A DNA stretch of 35,901 nucleotides, taken from the NCBI RefSeq assembly GCF_015207985.1, contig NZ_JADEVV010000043.1, positions 1 through 35,901 on the forward strand, in the 5' to 3' direction. Below the pieces are notes generated by a model that searched no databases, was not told the DNA's origin, and saw nothing but the letters and a program-made list of their open reading frames with translations. This stretch comes from Synechocystis salina LEGE 00031. GTDB lineage: Bacteria; Cyanobacteriota; Cyanobacteriia; Cyanobacteriales; Microcystaceae. Below, piece after piece: positions 33,533 to 35,901 of this stretch (position 1 is the first letter of the stretch; each line of letters starts with the position of its first letter). The translations under genes were made by a program, and so were the position numbers.

Positions 33533-35901
33533 TCAAAATCTAGTGGTGGAAGGGCTAGTTACCTGCACATCCAACGCCGCCTTGGGATAGGCAATCCTTT
33601 GGTGGTGGAACTGTTGCCACACCCGCACAAACACATCGGCAATAATGGGCAGTTCTTCGTATTTCAAGCCACTGTCTTGCAGTTGGTTGTCCCGCCAGCG
33701 GGCTTTAAAAATACGGTTAACCATAGCCATAGCAGTTTCTGGATTAGCTTCCCTGAGGGAACGCAATGCCGCCTCACAACTGTCCGCCAGCATGACAATG
33801 CCCGTTTCCCGAGACTGGGGAATGGGCCCCGGATAGCGAAATTCTTCCTCATTGATCGGCGGTTCTCCGGCCTTTTCCGCCGCTTCTTTGGCTTGAATAT
33901 AAAAATAAGAAATCAACATTTGTCCCTGATGTTCCGGAATAAAGTCCCGCACCACCTGGGGCAAACCATAACGTCGGGCCATCACTAACCCTTCGGAAAC
34001 GTGTTTTTTGATAATGTCCACACTGACGTAGGGATCATTGATTTCGTCGTGTTTATTGGGGCCCCCCATTTGATTTTCGATGAATCCCAAGGGGTCGTGC
34101 ATTTTACCAATGTCATGGTATAAAGTTCCGGTTCTGACCAGTTCAACGTTACAGCGCAATTCCCTCGCTGCCGATTCCGCTAAACAAGCCACAAATAGGG
34201 TGTGTTGGAAAGTACCGGGGGCCTCCTTGGCCAACCTTTGTAGTAGGGGGCAGTTGGGATTACTCAATTCCACCAACCTAGTGGGGGTCACCACGTCGAA
34301 CAATCTTTCTAGGTAAGGGGAAACGCCGATCGCCATGGCACTCCAGGCTAAACCAAGTAGGCCATAGACAATGGCACTGGGGAGGGCCGTGTACCAAATA
34401 ATTGTGACTGCCGAGGCGTTAACAATTAGATATGTGAATAAATAAACTATGCCCTGGGTAGCGCCTACCCCCACCCCCAACAGGGCCAACTCATCCCGGG
34501 AACGGAGCTTACTGGCAATCATACCTGCTAGCAAAGCCGCCGCCCCACTACCCAGCAAATATTCCCAAACGATGGATTCCATGGCAAAGGCGGATAATCC
34601 CCCCACCAATACCACTTGGGTGATGGCTAGGGTGGGGCCGTAAAAGCTACTGGTGAGTAAGCTAATGGCCGGCAGGTTATTGTAAATCGGATCAAGTAAA
34701 AATAAAACGGGTGTGCTAATACTGAGCAGGCAGAGGAGAATGTGATCTCGCCGCCGTAGGGGCCGATGGATGCGTCGACTCACCCCACAGAAAATGATTA
34801 AGGCTCCCCCCACTAACCCCGCTGTCCGCAGTAGACCCTGCCAATTGATCTGTCGTTGACTCAGGCCGTAGCCATCCAGCAAAACAAATTGTTCCTGGGT
34901 AATGGCTTCCCCTGCCCGCACAATTACACTGTTTTTCTCCGCGGATACCTTGACGGTTTCCATGGCCAATACGGCTTTTTCCGCTAGGTTTTTGGTGGCT
35001 TCCTTGTCAACAGTGAGATTATATTTATCCCTGAGTAAATTATTTAAGCTGCCCTCCGCTACTTGGTGGGCTTGGGGGGGCAAAATGTTGCGCAAGTGGA
35101 GTTGCACTGTTTCCCCCAACAGAGGGGCTGTGATGCCCGCCGGAAGCCCTTGGGTGAGAATGCGGTCATGGACTTGGATAATGGTCTGTTGGGTAGTTTG
35201 CCAGGTGGGCCCGTCTAACTTCAACGCCCCTATTTGATTATTGGTAATCTGGCGATCGGCTTTAACCTCTGCTAAGCGGGCCGTCACCCGGCTATATCTG
35301 TCCTGGGCCGCTCTGATGCTGGTGAGCAAGCCAGCCATGGTCTGGGGGGAAGTGGTGGCTTTTTGTTGATCAAATAATTGTTGCAGTTTGGCCAACTGGG
35401 GGGAGGCCATGGGCAGAGGCTGGCCATTATTCAGGTAATTTTCTAATTGCTGCCATTCCGCTGGCCCCAGACTGCGGAGTAAGTGTTGCTGCTCCAGGGT
35501 AAAAATATTGGTGTCTATGTAGGGAAAGGTGCCCGCCAGATAACGAAGCTGATTGATGGCATCCAGATATTGGCTTCTTTGTTGCTTCAGTTGGGCGGTT
35601 AGCTCATTGTCCCGTTGTAGGCGGGGAATGGTGCCAGCCCGCACTTCTTTCCGCTTTTCCTCTGTGGTTCTTTCGTCCACAAAACTGCCATCTTCCGGGG
35701 CATAGATGGTGTAGGGGGATTCGGTCCCAACGCTGAGTTGGGGTTGGTTATAAAAACGGTAGCCCACTACCCCCGTGAGGGAAACCACAGTAATACCCAA
35801 CATGACTGGTGGGTGGGCAATGCGGACAAACCTAGAGCGGTGGATTTTTTGCCAAATGGTTTCGTCCTGGGACGGGCGCCCTGTTGTCCTGGGGGAAGGG
35901 G
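33533..35901 (-). CDS. 7TM-HD family phosphodiesterase (PgpH type), 5' end outside window
   Basis: The frame stays open to the window edge past the ATG at 35803. The upstream codons read as a basic, polar segment, so the true N-terminus lies beyond 35901. Domains in order are a first membrane helix, a large extracytoplasmic 7TMR-HDED domain (about 250 residues), a seven-helix membrane bundle and a C-terminal HD domain. The HD domain has H.LFVA..AE...., YHDIGKMHDP and the later conserved HV.EG......GLP..V..FI.EHQG. PgpH-type members hydrolyse cyclic di-AMP, tied to potassium and osmotic control. The gene is convergent with the TPR-CHAT gene, 41 bases apart. Confidence 0.92.
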   Translation of the reverse strand, partial: PSPRTTGRPSQDETIWQKIHRSRFVRIAHPPVMLGITVVSLTGVVGYRFYNQPQLSVGTESPYTIYAPEDGSFVDERTTEEKRKEVRAGTIPRLQRDNELTAQLKQQRSQYLDAINQLRYLAGTFPYIDTNIFTLEQQHLLRSLGPAEWQQLENYLNNGQPLPMASPQLAKLQQLFDQQKATTSPQTMAGLLTSIRAAQDRYSRVTARLAEVKADRQITNNQIGALKLDGPTWQTTQQTIIQVHDRILTQGLPAGITAPLLGETVQLHLRNILPPQAHQVAEGSLNNLLRDKYNLTVDKEATKNLAEKAVLAMETVKVSAEKNSVIVRAGEAITQEQFVLLDGYGLSQRQINWQGLLRTAGLVGGALIIFCGVSRRIHRPLRRRDHILLCLLSISTPVLFLLDPIYNNLPAISLLTSSFYGPTLAITQVVLVGGLSAFAMESIVWEYLLGSGAAALLAGMIASKLRSRDELALLGVGVGATQGIVYLFTYLIVNASAVTIIWYTALPSAIVYGLLGLAWSAMAIGVSPYLERLFDVVTPTRLVELSNPNCPLLQRLAKEAPGTFQHTLFVACLAESAARELRCNVELVRTGTLYHDIGKMHDPLGFIENQMGGPNKHDEINDPYVSVDIIKKHVSEGLVMARRYGLPQVVRDFIPEHQGQMLISYFYIQAKEAAEKAGEPPINEEEFRYPGPIPQSRETGIVMLADSCEAALRSLREANPETAMAMVNRIFKARWRDNQLQDSGLKYEELPIIADVFVRVWQQFHHQRIAYPKAALDVQVTSPSTTRF

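Noticed and set aside
1-35901. CRISPR array
   Set aside because: No series of regularly spaced identical repeats was found; the frequent GGCGATCGCC sites are dispersed HIP1 palindromes.

Overview
The window is chromosomal DNA from a unicellular cyanobacterium of the Synechocystis group, close to PCC 6803 but apparently not identical to it. The evidence is the very frequent palindrome GGCGATCGCC (HIP1), a PcyA of exactly 248 residues that resembles the PCC 6803 protein as I remember it with scattered substitutions, and typical cyanobacterial genes: rpaA, raf1, ctaA/ctaB, a fused cbiET (cobL), a GUN4-domain protein and TPR-CHAT proteins. There is no rRNA, CRISPR array, transposase or integrase. 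One tRNA gene (Gly, anticodon GCC) is present.

Left third (1-11.8 kb). The 3' end of a Pro/Glu-rich protein is followed by a B12-dependent radical SAM enzyme on the minus strand, which has a clear terminator. Next come a small TPR protein, a small membrane protein, a GUN4-domain protein and a hexapeptide acetyltransferase. The minus-strand block ctaA-ctaB-hypC supplies heme A biosynthesis plus a hydrogenase chaperone. An EVE-domain protein, pcyA (phycocyanobilin synthesis), rpaA (global response regulator), an exported Pro-rich protein and a ParA/coiled-coil pair follow.

Middle (11.9-24.4 kb). A plus-strand pair encodes a degenerate histidine kinase and an ABC1/UbiB-type kinase. These are followed by a GAF-EAL c-di-GMP phosphodiesterase and an SDR protein with an embedded CIA30 domain. 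On the minus strand, tRNA-Gly, a 415-residue protein of unknown function and an MscS channel form an apparent transcription unit, with the last two joined by an ATGA overlap. On the plus strand are rlmN, cobL and an M20 amidohydrolase.

Accessory island (24.4-28.2 kb). An AT-rich insert without HIP1 sites carries tcmP (three-Cys-motif partner, methyltransferase-like) convergent with its partner DUF5131/Gp37-like three-Cys protein, then a hicBA toxin-antitoxin pair. It is bounded by a divergent direct repeat: the last 78 bases of the amidohydrolase plus part of a tumA-like antitoxin gene occur on both sides. The right copy ends with an intact tumA/tumE-like pair. This is the most interesting part of the window.

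Right end (28.2-35.9 kb). Genes encode the RuBisCO assembly chaperone Raf1, a von Willebrand A-domain protein, an exported 922-residue TPR-CHAT protein and, on the minus strand, a 7TM-HD (PgpH-type) cyclic-di-AMP phosphodiesterase whose 5' end lies beyond the window.
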